From Sambucus nigra (Eukaryota; Streptophyta; Magnoliopsida; Dipsacales; Adoxaceae), in NCBI GenBank assembly GCA_949130495.1, contig OX422213.1:57324678-57388677 (forward strand): a stretch of DNA of 64,000 nucleotides. The letters run 5' to 3'. Position 1 is the stretch's first letter. The number at the start of each line of letters is the position of its first letter. The position numbers and the translations under genes are program-made. Shown piece after piece: positions 11,702-24,385 of this stretch. The notes under the pieces were generated by a model that saw nothing but the letters and a program-made list of their open reading frames with translations, made no database searches and was not told where the DNA came from.

Positions 11702-12585
11702 TGTAATACCCTATATTTTTAATGACTTTTAACATGAGATTAATTAGAATTAATTGTGTTATAATTGAAAATTAATCTGAATTGAAATATTACTCGAGAA
11801 TAAATTAATATGTGATTTATGTTGAATATTACTTAGTGATTAAAGTAATATATATGATTATGACTTTACAATTGATTATGACCTTAGATAATTATCGCGA
11901 ATTATGTGTACGATAATTATGGTAATTAAGCCGCGGCGCGCAATTGAGTCGTGTCAGGATTATATTTTAATGAAATAAAAGTGAATTATTATTATGTCAT
12001 CCAAATGGTAATTTTGACTGCACCAAAGTGTCCAGATTCAAATAGTCAAAAAAGTCTACTTGGGTGTTTGATTTGGGTCTCGGGGCACTTTGGAACCGAA
12101 AGGACACGGTCATTTTACAAGGGAGGTGAATAGTAATTATGGAAATATGAGTTTATTTTATAAGTAAAGAAATTAGAGAGCTTAGATTCATTCACCAAAA
12201 ATAAAAGGAAAAGGTTTAGGGGAGAGTAAAAGACTTTCAATGGGAGAAGAAAAGACTTTTCTAGGAAACCAAAGGACACCACCTTGCACCACCAAGAGAA
12301 ACCACCACCACCACTGTCGAAAGTTGGCCGAAAACGAGAGGACCACCAGTAGAGTATCATACCCAATGGATCAGACCAACAATCTAAAGACAAGTGATTA
12401 ATTATTACAATCTTAGCCTTTATATTGTCCATGTTAGGATAGTTAGAAAAATTCTGAAAAGTTGCATGAACAAAGATAAATTTGTGATAATTTTAAATGG
12501 ATCATTGAAATGGATATTATCTAGGAGTGATCCCTTTTGATTATAGAATAAACTCCATGAATTTTATATTATCTTGTGAAGAAAT
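11702..12585 (+). mobile_element. E2 5' LTR (LTR B), first part
   Basis: Starts TGTAATACCCTATATTTTT and matches 32,061-32,963 almost base for base, with one visible short gap (a 'ccccggaggggtatttcag' stretch present near 32,471 is missing here). The last five bases, GAAAT, are the target duplicated by insertion of E1. The donor-like site of this copy (near 12,390) reads GACAAGTG rather than GGCAAGTG. Confidence 0.85.
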
Positions 12586-14404
12586 TGTAATAACCCGAGG
12601 TATTGGAGACGAATATTTATTTATTTTGGGAGAAATAAATATTATTTTTAATTGGAGATTAATTAAATTGGCAATTGAGGTCAAATGTGGAGTCGTTAGA
12701 TAGTGTGTCGAATGACAATTCTAAGGGTACCATTGTTTTCGGAAGGGTCGAAAAAATCAAAATGATTGTACTTGGGGTCTATTTAGGTTCTGAAATAGTT
12801 TAGGACCGTTTGACTCGAATTAAAGATACCGAGTCATTTAAAGTGTGTACTAGGATTTAAAGAGTGTATCTTGTGGGATAAGGCTTAAAAGCCACGTGAG
12901 AAGTGATTCTCACTTAAGAGAAAGGGAAAACCCTAGAAAGAGAGAGAAAAGGAGAAAGGAAGAAGAAAAATAGGAGAAAAGTGGAGATTTCAGGCCAATG
13001 CGAGATCTCAAGGCGGATTCAGACTCTACGAACCCGAGGCAAGTGATTAAACTTGCTAAATAATTTTTAATTATTGCATGATTTGTGGATTGAATTTTGG
13101 GTTTTAGGTTTAAATTGTTAAAAACCTAACTTTTGGGAAAAACCTTAGATTTGTAGTGTATAAAATGGATTTAAGGTTAGAAAATAGTTTATAAGTATTC
13201 TAGAATGAATATTAATGTTATGCATATGGTTGGGTTGAAGATTTGTGGTTAAATGCAATTATATTGGGGGTTGTTGAGAAGTTGGAGTGTGTAAAAATGG
13301 AGTTTGGCCGTGGTACCTGGTAGGGCCGGTCGACCGGGTACAGAGGTCCGGTCGACCGCGCCTCCAGAATTGGGCACACTGTCTTCGTTTATAGGCAAAA
13401 TTAAGAAACGCGGTCAATCGCGGTTTGGGCACCGGTCGACCGGTCCCCTATTTTGGGTTCAAGTTTGAGAATTTAAGTTATCCCTTTTTTCTTTGGGTTT
13501 GTATGTATGGACTTCCATAATCAGAGTATCATAAAGGATTAAGTGATTATATAAGGGGATTATAGACTTTAGAATCATAAGACGATATCTGGGGCTAATT
13601 GATAAATAAATTTGATGGTGGGATATCTCTCTTATATGGGAAATAAGAGAAATAGTGATAAATGACTAAATGAAAATGTCAGGGAGTTTTAGTGATTGAT
13701 TTTGAGAAGTGAGAATCTAAAAGAGTATATCAATTTGGTGGAAAATTCTCTAAGTATCGAGGTTAGTATTTGAGGAATGCCGATTGGAGATTTTGGTATT
13801 TTACTAAGGGGGGAAGCCCACTTTTATTTGGGATTTTATTTGGTGATAATAATAATTTCACGATCTGAGAATGAGAATAACTTAGAGATACCGGATCTTA
13901 GGATCCAATCCCAAATGGGATGACTTTAAAGGTTCATAAAATAAATTGAACCATATTATGGATGGAGAACCGCGTATGAAAATTGAGGTTTATTAGGATC
14001 TAGAATATCCTTAACTTGAATTGAATTTTGAGACAATTCATTATTAGAAGCGTCATGTGAGATTCAAGTGAGAATTAGTATAGAATATACTAAGTGGGGT
14101 TATTGTGCGAGAATTGACGATTACTGTATCAAAAGAGTGAGATAGACTAAATAATGATACTAATCTATTGCGCCTAAGAGCGTATAATGAAAATGAATAT
14201 GTTGTTGCAGGTATACCTTATATAATGGTATATCTATATTACGTGGGATGTATGTATACCTTATATAATGCTGTATATACATGTTAAGCATACCCCCTCC
14301 TTGCTAGCATTGGGAAGTTTCATGCGTAGAGGGTGAGCATTCTGACTAGAAAAGCAGGATGTGGATATTCCCCAGGTCATAGTCGTCCATGGTGGTCAAC
14401 AAAT

Positions 14405-14407
<3 letters not shown>

Positions 14408-14452
<45 letters not shown>
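14408..14452. repeat. (TA)n microsatellite in LTR A
   Basis: About 22 TA units. The equivalent place in the 3' LTR (near 20,300) has only about five, so the run expanded or contracted after insertion. Confidence 0.9.
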
Positions 14453-14455
<3 letters not shown>

Positions 14456-14904
14456 TATTTATTTTTGGGGTGAGAGGTCGTGGGTATGTGTCACTCTGAC
14501 TTGTCGGTTAGGAGCTACGACCGCTTCCCGGATGTTGTGTGCATGAGTTGATCATGAGGTGGGTGTCGTTGAACCCCACCAGGTGGCCCCAATTTGCTAC
14601 GTATATGGGCTGCTGGAAGATGATAGCATATGAGCCTGCGTCCTTCGAGTTATAGCTCGGTTGGATCGTTATTATTGCTTGTGTTTGTACTTGTGTATCA
14701 AGGGCATAATGGACCTCAACAACCTACATTGCCAGTATTAGTGTATCGAGGGGGTTCCTTATTTGGATTTCGCCTCGACGAGACGTCCCACGCACGAACT
14801 GCAGTGTAATGTTAGAACTTGGGGTTAAGTTTAGTCCTTAATGCTCATAATTATATATATATATCACATATCCCGACAATCGACAGTGCCAGGAGTAGTG
14901 TAAT

Positions 14905-14927
14905 GGGGGGGGGGGGGGGGGGGGGGG
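14905..14927 (+). repeat. Poly-G run, 23 bases
   Basis: A pure G homopolymer in the second LTR module. The matching site in the 3' LTR (near 24,447) has six G. The run is able to form G-quadruplex structures and is prone to length error in sequencing. Confidence 0.85.
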
Positions 14928-15099
14928 TCCTTGTTTGGATTTCGCTTCGGCGAGACGTCCCATGCATGAAACGCCGTGTACAGTTGAGAACTGGGAATAT
15001 TAATTAATTAAAATTGGATAATAATCATTTGGGTTACATGCATCTTGCATTGAGGGCATAATGAGCCCCGAGGATGGATACGACCAGGAGTAGTGTAAC

Positions 15100-15119
15100 G
15101 GGGGGGGGGGGGGGGGGGG
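15100..15119 (+). repeat. Poly-G run, 20 bases
   Basis: A pure G homopolymer in the third LTR module. The 3' LTR copy (near 24,630) has about nine or ten G. Confidence 0.85.
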
Positions 15120-16252
15120 TTCCTTGTTTGGATTACGCTTCGGCGAGACGTCCCACGCACGAAACGCAGTGCCGTGTTGAGAATCGGGAGGAGTTTAGTC
15201 CTTAACTCTTGATGCTAATAACTCATATATAATAATTATATATATGGTTTCATGCGTTATATGGGCATCACTAGAATATAAAATTCTAGTAAAGGAGATT
15301 GTTGATGTATTGTGTTGACGTGGACATGATTGGATCATGTAACTTTATATGTTCAACAAATGAACATTATAAAGATAACTATAACTATTACATTAAAGTT
15401 AATGTATATGACTTATAAATTATGGAAAAAAATGTATTGGGAGATAGGTTAGATGATTTCGCTCAAATACTTCTTTTGGGTTTGAGTTAGGATCCTCTTA
15501 CCTAAATAGAATCGGACATCCATTTGGAGATCACTTGCATACGTTTAGGGCGCGCTTTAGATGAGAGGTGAGTTGAACTATTATGGAGAGTTCGATTCCA
15601 ACTAAATCATGTAATAATGCATTTTTAATTATTATGCATTTTAATACACATGCTATAAAACATTTTTCAAACTCGGGCTCTGACCCGTTTATATTTTTCC
15701 TTCTCCTTGTATATATTGTATTACTTCAGGTGTTCCTACGCAAGGAGGCCTTTATTGTTATCCATCCAGGGTATTTGTGGAGCTGTGGCAGTAGCGGACT
15801 GTTGCAGCATTTTGCTTTAGTCGATTCCTATCTTTGTACATCTAGATTAGGATTCAGTTTGTATATTGAGTTAGTATTCAAGTGTTGTAGATTAACACTT
15901 CCATATTTCATTTCTCAAATTATTGTATTGTCTGTTACCCGACAACATATTCGGGTATTTCATTGTTGAGATTTTGTTGTACAATGTATTGTAGTCTTTC
16001 ATATTATTGGAGCATGCACAATTCACTCATCATAGTTAGATGTATATTTTTGGTTATGTGCATTATTGGTTTTGTTGTTGTTGTTAAATATAAAAGTTTT
16101 AAATTTTGACAATTCGCACTTAACGATTTCGGGTAGTTAGCCTTATATTATAGTGTTTAGTAGTTGATGTTGATACTTTGCCATCTGAGATATCTGGTTT
16201 ATTATAGTATAGGGCTGGCCACCCGTTATTATTTGGAGCGGATTGTCATAGA

Positions 16253-16264
16253 TGGTATCAGAGC
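16253..16264 (+). promoter_or_regulatory. E1 primer-binding site (initiator tRNA-Met)
   Basis: TGGTATCAGAGC starts two bases after the 5' LTR. It is the complement of the 3' end of plant initiator methionine tRNA, the usual primer for minus-strand synthesis in plant gypsy elements. The leader after it ('ttctagtgtc.ttaggatctgtg') is shared with E2. Confidence 0.9.
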
Positions 16265-16430
16265 ATCAGGTTCTAGTGTCTTTAGGATCTGTGTGCGTTA
16301 CTACGATCTTCCATAAGCGTTCTTGATGTAGAGCCTTATTATTAGGACGATTACATTCATACGTCCACATATTTCTATGATTCAAAAATATTTGAAAGGC
16401 GTTCTGATACAATTGTTCTTGTTTCATATG

Positions 16431-17387
16431 CCACCGAAGGGAGGTCGTTTAGCCAGGCAAAATAAAGGGAAACCCCAAATGCCTCAAAGGAACATGACTA
16501 TGGATGATGTTGCCAATATTGTGGCACAAGCGGTCACTGCTACTATTTCTATGATGGCTCCGCAATCTTCCGTTCGAGCAGCCCCACCCCATTTAGGATT
16601 GTTTTTATGGGAGAGAGTGAAGGAAGATTTTAGTAAGGGGCATCCTCCCGAGTTTGCAGGGGGAGTTGATGCAATGGATGCAAGTCAATGGAAAAATAGT
16701 ATATAGAGGCACCTTCGTATGGTTGAGTGTAGTGAGGTGAAGAAACAAATTTTAGTCACCTTTAGGTTATCAGGTGCAGCTCTTCAATGGTGGGAGTCTG
16801 TCACCACATCTGAACAGAGAGATACCTTACCCATAACAACGTTTTGGGTACTTTTTGATCGAAGGTATTTTCCTTCCCCTAATCGAGACATAAAGATTTT
16901 TCAAGGTAATAGAACAGTGGTGGAATATGAAGAATATTTTTCTATATGGGCAAAATTAGTACCTAATGAGGTAAATACGGAAGACCAATGTATATCGAAG
17001 TTTGTTCGAGGTTTAGATTGGAAAATCCGACAGCATTTGTTAGGGAGACCAAAGTTAATTTGTTTCGATGAGGTAGTGAATGCGGCACTATTAAAGTGTT
17101 ATGAAAATTGTCATCATTCGTAAGAGGGTAAGAACTTTGGAGATTCGAGTTCATCAAGTAAGTTTGGAAAGGAGAGTGCCAGTAATTCGAGTGCGCCGAA
17201 AGGATTTGTGGGTAAGTGTTTCTTTTGTAAAGAAATAGGTCATAAAAAGAGAGATTTTCCTAAAAGAGGTAAAGGACCACAGTTTGATGAAATTTTGGAA
17301 GTGCAACCCCTACATCAGATTCGAGGTCGCTTTAGACCGGGGGACTACGTTTGGGAGCCCATTGATGAGGAAGGGAAATTGGACTAG
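16431..17387 (+). pseudogene. Gag polyprotein of E1, with in-frame stops
   Basis: Start chosen at the ATG of MPPKGGR, the common beginning of plant gypsy gag; the upstream ATG at 16,377 adds only leader sequence. One frame runs to TAG at 17,385. Residues about 60-90 carry the HPPEFAG segment. Residues about 115-215 form a Retrotrans_gag domain (ALQWWESV, then RRYFPS, then VVEYEEYF, then FVRGL). A CCHC zinc knuckle begins at residue 263 (CFFCKEIGHKKRDF), but its last cysteine has become phenylalanine. Stops interrupt the frame at 16,704 (TAG) and 17,121 (TAA). Gag would package the RNA. With two stops and a broken knuckle this copy is inactive, although the frame is otherwise well kept. No protease follows. 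Confidence 0.8.
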
Positions 17388-18460
17388 AGATGGATGATGT
17401 AAGCTAAATTTCCTTTATAAATAGGATAATTACTAAAATGAGTTTTGGGGATATCGTATGTAAGATAATTTTGAAAGGGTAGAAATATAGCCCTATTATG
17501 TATGTAATGACCCTAAAAGGGAAATTTTGATCAAGATAGGCTCTTATTATATTATTTTGTAAAAAGGATAGATAATTTTGCAAGGTGCTCAAAAAGAGCT
17601 TTAAACCTTGTGGTAAATGTAAGTGTGGTTATGGTGATAAGTAGTAATGATAAAGCTACTTCTTTTTATATAGTCATGATAGTCTATTATAATTGTTGTA
17701 TTCCAGATATGGATGTGCCTTATGAATGGCAATATATTGAAATGATGTGAGATGTTGTTTATGTATGAAAGTTTGATTTGTGGATTGATGGGACGCATGT
17801 AAAATTTTAGCTCATGAGTATGATAATATTTGTGATCTATATGTTATGTGTATGATGATTCAAAAGACCTTGTGTTGGACATAAGGCATTTTATAGTATA
17901 TGTATATATAAACTATTTTCAAAGTAAACTATTTTTAAATAAAACTTTTATCGGCCTTCGGGCCCTTTCAAAATAATTTTCATAAAATTAAACTTTTCAA
18001 ACCCTAGTCCGGATTTAACAAACTCTCAATCCCCGACGTCGTCACATAGTAGTGTATTGGGAGGGTTCCTTGTTTGGATTTCACATTTGCTAGACGCCCC
18101 CCGCACAAAATTGGCGATTGTCAGGAATTGAGAGGAGTTATTTCTTCAGACCATTCAAAATTTTTACACTATTAAAATTTTAATATTACTTATATTGTTG
18201 GAATTGTGGTATTTTTGGGGGCAAATAAAGCCTCATTATGATTGTTGTGAGCATAAAGCTCAAATATAAAGGGTGTATGGGCGCCCTTTGATGTGGAAAT
18301 TGGTTTTATATAACTCTTAATCAACTTAAAAATAAATTTAAAATAAATTCGTCGTGGGAAGTTAGAAGTTTGGAGATAGGATTAGCAAGATTACGTATAG
18401 TAGGAATAGTTGAGCTTTGGAGAATTAGGCTTAGCTAAATTTCGCGGACGAAATTTTTGT
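17388..18460 (+). other. Noncoding internal region of E1
   Basis: No pol domain is recognisable. At about 18,046-18,140 it holds a copy of the roughly 100-bp module otherwise found in LTR A (GGTTCCTTGTTTGGATTTC followed by a diverged GACGCC..CGCAC). 'ttcgggccctttcaaaat' near 17,957 echoes the LTR phrase before the acceptor-like site. The segment ends with 'tttcgcggacgaaat', the usual last codons of plant gypsy pol. Confidence 0.6.
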
Positions 18461-18471
18461 AAGTGGGGAAG
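18461..18471 (+). promoter_or_regulatory. E1 polypurine tract
   Basis: AAGTGGGGAAG lies two bases before the 3' LTR start at 18,474; this is the primer site for plus-strand synthesis. Confidence 0.8.
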
Positions 18472-20708
18472 TTTGTAATAACCCGAGGTCTTGGAGATGA
18501 ATATTTATTTATTTTGGGAGAAATAAATATTATTTTTAATTGGAGATTAATTAAATTGGCAATTGAGGTCAAATGTGGAGTCATTAGATAGTGTGTCGAA
18601 TGGCAATTCTGAGGGTACCATTTTTTTCGGAAGGGTCGAGAAAGTCGAAATGACTGTACTTGGGGTCTATTTAGGTTCTAAAATAGTTTAAGACCGTTTG
18701 ACTCGAATTAAAGATACCGAGTCATTTAAAGTGTGTACTAGCATTTAAAAAGTGTATCTTGTGGGATAAGGGTTAAAAGCCGCGTGGGAAGTCATTCTTA
18801 CTTAAGAGAAAGGGAAAACCCTAGAAAGAGAGAGAAAAGGAGAAAGGAAGAAGAAAAAGAGGAGAAAAGTGGAGATTTCTGGCCAATGCGAGATCTCAAG
18901 GCAGATTCAGACCCTACGAAATCGAGGCAAGTGATTAAACTTGCAAAATAATTGTTGTGTACCAATTATTGCATGATTTGTGGATTGAATTTTGGGTTTT
19001 AGGTTTAAATTGTTAAAAACCTAACTTTTGGGAAAATCCTTAGATTTGTAGTGTATAAAATGGATTTAAGGTTAGAAATTAGTTTATAAGTATTCTAGAA
19101 TGAATATTAATGTTATGAATATGGTTGGGTTGAAGATTCGTGGTTAAATGTAATTATATTGGGGGTTTTTGAGAAGTTGGAGTATGTAAAAATGGAGTTT
19201 GGCCGTGGTACCTGGTAGGGCCGGTCGACCGGGTACAGAGGGCCGGTCGATCGCGCCTCCAGAATTGGGCACACTGTCTTCGTTTATAGGCAAAATTAAG
19301 AAACACGGTCGACCGTGGTTTGGGCACCGGTCGACCGGTCCCCTGTTTTGGGTTCAAGTGTGAGAATTTAAGTTATCCCCTTTTTCTTTGGGTTTGTATG
19401 TATCGACTTCCATAATCAGAGTATCATAAAGGATTAAGTGATTATATTAGGGGATTATAGACTTTAGAATCATAAGACGATATATGGGGATAATTGATAA
19501 ATAAAGGTGATGGTGGGATATCTCTCTTATATGGGAAATAAGAGAAATAGTGATAAATGACTAAATGAAAATGTCAGGGAGTTTTAGTGATTGATTTTGA
19601 GAAGTGAGAATCTAAAAGAGTATATCAATTTGTTGGAAAATCCTCTAAGTATCGAGGTTAGTATTTGAGGAATACTGATTGGAGATTTTGGTATTTTACT
19701 AAGTGGGGAAGCCCACTTTTATTTGGGATTTTATTTGGTGATAATAATAATTTCACGATCTAAGAATGAGAATAACTTAGAGATACCGGATCTTAGGATC
19801 CAATCCCAAATGGGATGACTTTAAAGGTTCATTAAATAAATTGAACCATATTATGGATGGAGAACCGCGTATGCAAATTGAGGTTTATTAGGATCTAGAA
19901 TATCCTTAACTTGAATTGAATTTTGAGACAATTCATTATTAGAAGCGTCATGTGAGCTTCAAGTGAGAATTAGTATAGCATATACTAAGTGGGGTTATTG
20001 TGCGAGAATTTACGGTTAGTGTATCAAAAGAGAGAGATATACTAAATAATGATATTAATCTATTGCGCCTAAGAGCGTATAATGAAAATGAATATGTTGT
20101 TACAGGTATACCTTATATAATGGTATATCTATATTATGTGGGATGTATGTATACCTTATATGATGGTGTATATACATGTTAAGCATACCCCCTCCTTGCT
20201 ATCATTGGGAAGTTTCGTGTGTAGAGGGTGAGCATTCTGACTAGAAAAGCAGGATGTGGATATTCCCCAGGTCATAGTAGTCCATGGCGGTCAGCAAATG
20301 ACATATATATATACATTATTTATTTTGGGGGTGAGAGGTCGTGGGTATGTGTCGCTCTCACTTGCCGGATAGGAGCTATGACCGCTTCCCGGACGTTGTG
20401 TGCGTGAGTTGATCACGAGGTGGGTGTCATTGAACCCCACCAGGTGGTCCCAGTTTGCTATGTATATGGGCTGCTGGAAGATGATAGCATGTGAGCTTGC
20501 GTCCTTCGAGTTATATCTCGATTGGATGGTTATTATTTCTTGTGTTTGTACTTGGGTATCAAGGGCATAATGGACCTCAACGACCTACATTGCCAGTATT
20601 AGTGTATCGGGGGGGTTCCTTGTTTGGATTTCGCCTCGGCGAGACGTCCAACGCACGAACCGCAGTGTAATGTTAGAACTTGGGGATAAGTTTAGTCCTT
20701 AATGCTCA

Positions 20709-20713
<5 letters not shown>

Positions 20714-20765
<52 letters not shown>

Positions 20766-20778
20766 ATATATATATATA
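20714..20778. repeat. (TA)n microsatellite, Helitron target
   Basis: A long TA run with two interrupting C. The same place in the 5' LTR (14,851-14,866) is short, so the run expanded around the insertion. Confidence 0.85.
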
Positions 20779-21566
20779 TCTATATAATAAAGCAGGAGGG
20801 TGTTTTTACTATTCATGCCATGTCATACAACAAAGGAGGGAAGATTCATGCCACATCATATAAAACTCATGACATGGCAAAGGAGTTTTGTATCTATCTT
20901 TGTATCTTATCTTTGTCAACATCGGATTTGAAAATGGGTTTGAATCTGACGGTCGTAAATGATGTAAATTTGAAAATATTATGGGGACAAGGGGGTCATT
21001 TACACCTCTGATCAGCACATGACTCGAGGTCAGAGCACAAGGCTCGAAAGTCTCTCTCCATCACTCATTTTATGTCCCGTCTCTCTGCACTCCTTTGAGA
21101 TGCCAACCCTTCACTCCACCTCCATTTGAAACATCCCACTCCTAAAACCCTTCTCTCTCTCAGAGACTACCTTGGCCACTTGAACCGAACCTCAACACAT
21201 TTTCTCTCCGACACTACCATGACCACTTGAACCGAACCTCAACACAAAGAAAATGTGGGGTTTTGTTTCAGATCATATCTCCGGTGAAGAAGTGGAGAAG
21301 ATGGCCATGATTGGTTATTGACGTTCGATTTTTCGGAGCTCAGTTTCTTCCTTGTGGCTGATGGGTAAAAGGATTGTTGCTGCTTTCTGGGTGTTTATCA
21401 CAGGTTGAACCCGATTGGGTTTAGGTGGTGTTGGGTTTGGTACTCGATTCCTTCCCATTTTGTCTCGCCTTTGTTAATCAAAATGTCCCTCATAGTTATG
21501 TTTGTTTTCCCCATTTTTTGAGATCTCGGTTTTACATTATGTTTGTTTTCCCCATTTTTTTCAGAG

Positions 21567-21768
21567 ATCTAACCACCATTCATCACATCAAAGCAAAGTG
21601 TGCAGTGGTATGATTTTTTATTTGTAAATGTGACTAACATTTTTGTTTTCTTATTTTACTTAATGAAATCTAACCACCATTCATCACATCAAAGCAAAGT
21701 GTGCAGTGGTATGATTTTTTATTTGTAAATGTGACTAACATTTTTGTTTTCTTATTTTACTTAATGAA
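21567..21768. repeat. Tandem duplication of 101 bp inside the Helitron
   Basis: The segment beginning ATCTAACCACCATTCATCAC occurs at 21,567 and again at 21,668 with no visible difference, followed by divergence at 'aatgaaatc' against 'aatgaactt'. A smaller duplicate, TTATGTTTGTTTTCCCCATT, lies just upstream at about 21,497 and 21,536. Perfect identity points to a recent event. Confidence 0.85.
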
Positions 21769-24322
21769 CTTGGCTTTCTTCGTGACATTTCAATTTATAT
21801 TCATTGATATGCATTTTCTGATTGATTTGTGTTTTTATTATTATTTTTTCCAGGAAACAAAGTCGTATAGAGTTTCCAGTTATTTAGGGCGGGGATAGTG
21901 GATACAAAGCGGTAGGAAGGAACTTCTAAAGGTGGGAATATTGGGTCTTCCTGTAAATATGCAAGACTTCAACACTTAATTTTTTATACATTTAGAAGTT
22001 GTTTTTTAGTTCAGTTTTCCTTAAAGCTTTGATTTGTCAGTTTATTCCAAGGTGTACATTGCTTTAACATTATTAAATGTACCATTTTGTTCAAAATCAT
22101 TGAATTCATCTGACCATCTCATTTGCTCAAATTATTTCTAATTATTTATCAAAAGACATGTGAAAAAATTGTTTATCTTAATTCTTTTATCTGATTCCAA
22201 GTCATGAAACAAGAGGTGATCTGATTACATAGAAACTCAGGGGATTTGTTCAGTTATTTTTTCTGAATCTTTTTCAGTTCTATAAAACTGAGTTCTCAGT
22301 TGGATCTGTGACTAAATAAGAGTTAACCGAGTTCTCAATTTGATTGCTTATTATATTTTATGCGTATATGTAATGTCTGTGTGTTCCAATTTTGAAGTAT
22401 CAATAGCCAATTAGTTATTCACTCTTTGAATTTTGAAGAGTTAACTGAGTTCCCTGTTTGATTGCTAAGTCATTCACTCTTTGTATTTTCGGATTTTGAA
22501 GTAACAACACAGTTAGTTAGTGCATTTAAATTGTTTTATTTTGAAAGTTCTTAAACTCTAATTTATGTATATTCACAGTGAGTTGGTCATTCAGCGCAAT
22601 AGTTTGTGTTATAATGTGTAATTGGGTATTTGTGTTTGTGTGTGTTATAAACTAAAGTATATGCATATTAGGTAAGAATAAAAAGCTCTAGAGGTAATAT
22701 AAATAAAATCAACTCAAGTTTTTGTTATGAACTCTAGACAAACACTCTCTGGAGTTTCTTTTGTTGCGTGAGTATGTGTAATAAACAACTTTAGAACTGC
22801 ACATCTGTAGTGATCTTTAAGCTGCGCGACTGTGTTATAACAGCTCTAGAACTGCACATATGTACACCTTTTGCTGCGTGAGTTTGTGTAGTTGTTACAT
22901 GAAAGTTCTTAGAATAGAAATGATCACATAACTACATAATATTAACATAACCTGCTATTTTTTTTTCAGTCTGGCAAGTGAATGAGAAGCAGGACTGCTT
23001 TTTTATTTTTTGCCTTTAAGCTACAACTGATGGCCCTGCTATTTTTTTTTTGCCTTCAATATATACCCTGCTATTTATTTTTACCTTCAAGGTACAACTT
23101 ATGCCCCAGAACCTATAATGTTACATCTGGAATGTTTGTCCTTGGGTGTAAGCCCCAAAACTGAAGCTGTGGCTGCCAGGTGATTGCCGAACCTTTACGG
23201 TCTGCCAGCCCGAGAACTGTTGTTGTGGCTCTCATCTGGAATGTTTATGTTTGGTGCTAGCTCGATAACTGGCACATTATAATTTTATTCTCTCTTGGCA
23301 AAACTGAAATGTTTTTTAAGATTCAGAGTGTTGATATGGACAAATATAGTTTTATGTAAATTTGAGAGAGAGAGAGGAGGGGTGGGGGTGGCATAGGGAA
23401 TTTCATGGGACCTATGATTTTGGTTTGTGCAACTTAATAAACTCTTTATATGGAGTTCCCTATTTGATGAGCACATGTACACTACACCTTTCTGAATCTC
23501 TATTTTTTTTTCTAATTAAATATCAGATACATGTATTGTTGTAGTAGATGTATTTGTGTTGAACCCTACAATCAAGAATCACTGAAGTTGCAAATTTTAT
23601 AGGCAGGTGACTTTATATATGTTTGCATATTTCTTCATTTGTTTTAATTGTTAGCCGTTGAATTCTGACTTTATATAGGCAGGTGACTTTAGAAATCTTG
23701 AATGCGACTTCCGATTGCTATGAATCGGTAAGTCCAGTATTTAGCTTTCGTGCATAGGGAAAGTGATTAAATATGAAAACGATTGAGAGTTTAAGCTTTT
23801 GGTGTAAAGGTTTAATTTGTAAACTGCAATCGACATTGTGATTTTCCTTCATTTTGTTATTATTTTAATCTATATATAAAATACTAACTCACATAGACTA
23901 TTAATGAGTAAAAAAATTGAAATGAACATGACCCTACGTTCATGTAAGTAAATATTTTTATAAAACGAATATGACACAAAGTATTCGGAATTCGAATCTC
24001 TTTATAAAATTTGGTTTAGTAAAGTTTGAAATGTTATCATAGTACAAGGGCAACTCATAATGGCAGGAAGGTTTATAAAATTTGGTTCAATAAAGTTTGA
24101 AATGCTATAATAAAAAAAATACTAACTGCAAATTTAAATTAGATGTTTCTAGAACACAAAATGCACAATATTAACATCGTAACCATGTTATTCGTGTCAT
24201 CAACATGGGTTAAACCTAGCAATGACGAATAAGTGTAGCATGGGATGATCAACGATGTTTATATTTTCACTATTTGCGACACGTTTAAATTACAATTTAT
24301 CGCGGGAACAAATTTAGCGTCG

Positions 24323-24385
24323 TGCCATCGGCACGGGTACAAAATATTACGGGAACAAATTTAGAGCCGTGCCATCGGCACGGGT
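24323..24385 (+). repeat. Doubled Helitron terminator hairpin
   Basis: Two copies of AACAAATTTAG followed by CGTGCCATCGGCACG lie 43 bp apart. Only the second is followed by the CTAG end. The first may be an older terminus overrun during a previous transposition. Confidence 0.75.

Larger units (their letters stand above)
12586..16250 (+). mobile_element. E1 5' LTR (LTR A)
   Basis: Contents in order: a purine-rich tract (12,900-12,990), donor-like GAG|GCAAGT at 13,039, a palindrome cluster of GGTCGACC words (13,325-13,445), a (TA)n run (14,408-14,452), three roughly 100-bp modules containing GGTTCCTTGTTTGGATT and GAGACGTCCCACGCACGAA (near 14,737, 14,893 and 15,088), two of them preceded by long poly-G runs, a pyrimidine-rich tract and acceptor-like TTCAG at 15,729, and the end at TCATA. 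The open frame at 15,583-15,969 recurs in the 3' LTR (25,102 on) and is not treated as a gene. Confidence 0.85.

Noticed and set aside
12890..12960. Telomere-like AAACCCTA words
   Set aside because: Single words (AAAACCCTAGAAAG) within an LTR, not tandem telomeric repeats.
15583..15969. A 128-codon frame starting MESSIPTKSC, with a shortened match at 25,102
   Set aside because: Both lie at the same place in the two LTRs of E1. The reading frame is shorter in one copy and crosses the acceptor-like site and LTR end region, so it is an LTR sequence and not a gene.
21701..21898. Possible captured gene exons in the Helitron (frames of about 60-65 codons at 21,425, 21,701 and 22,982)
   Set aside because: Translations are rich in Phe, Leu and Tyr from T-rich DNA and match no family I recognise; no consistent exon chain could be built.
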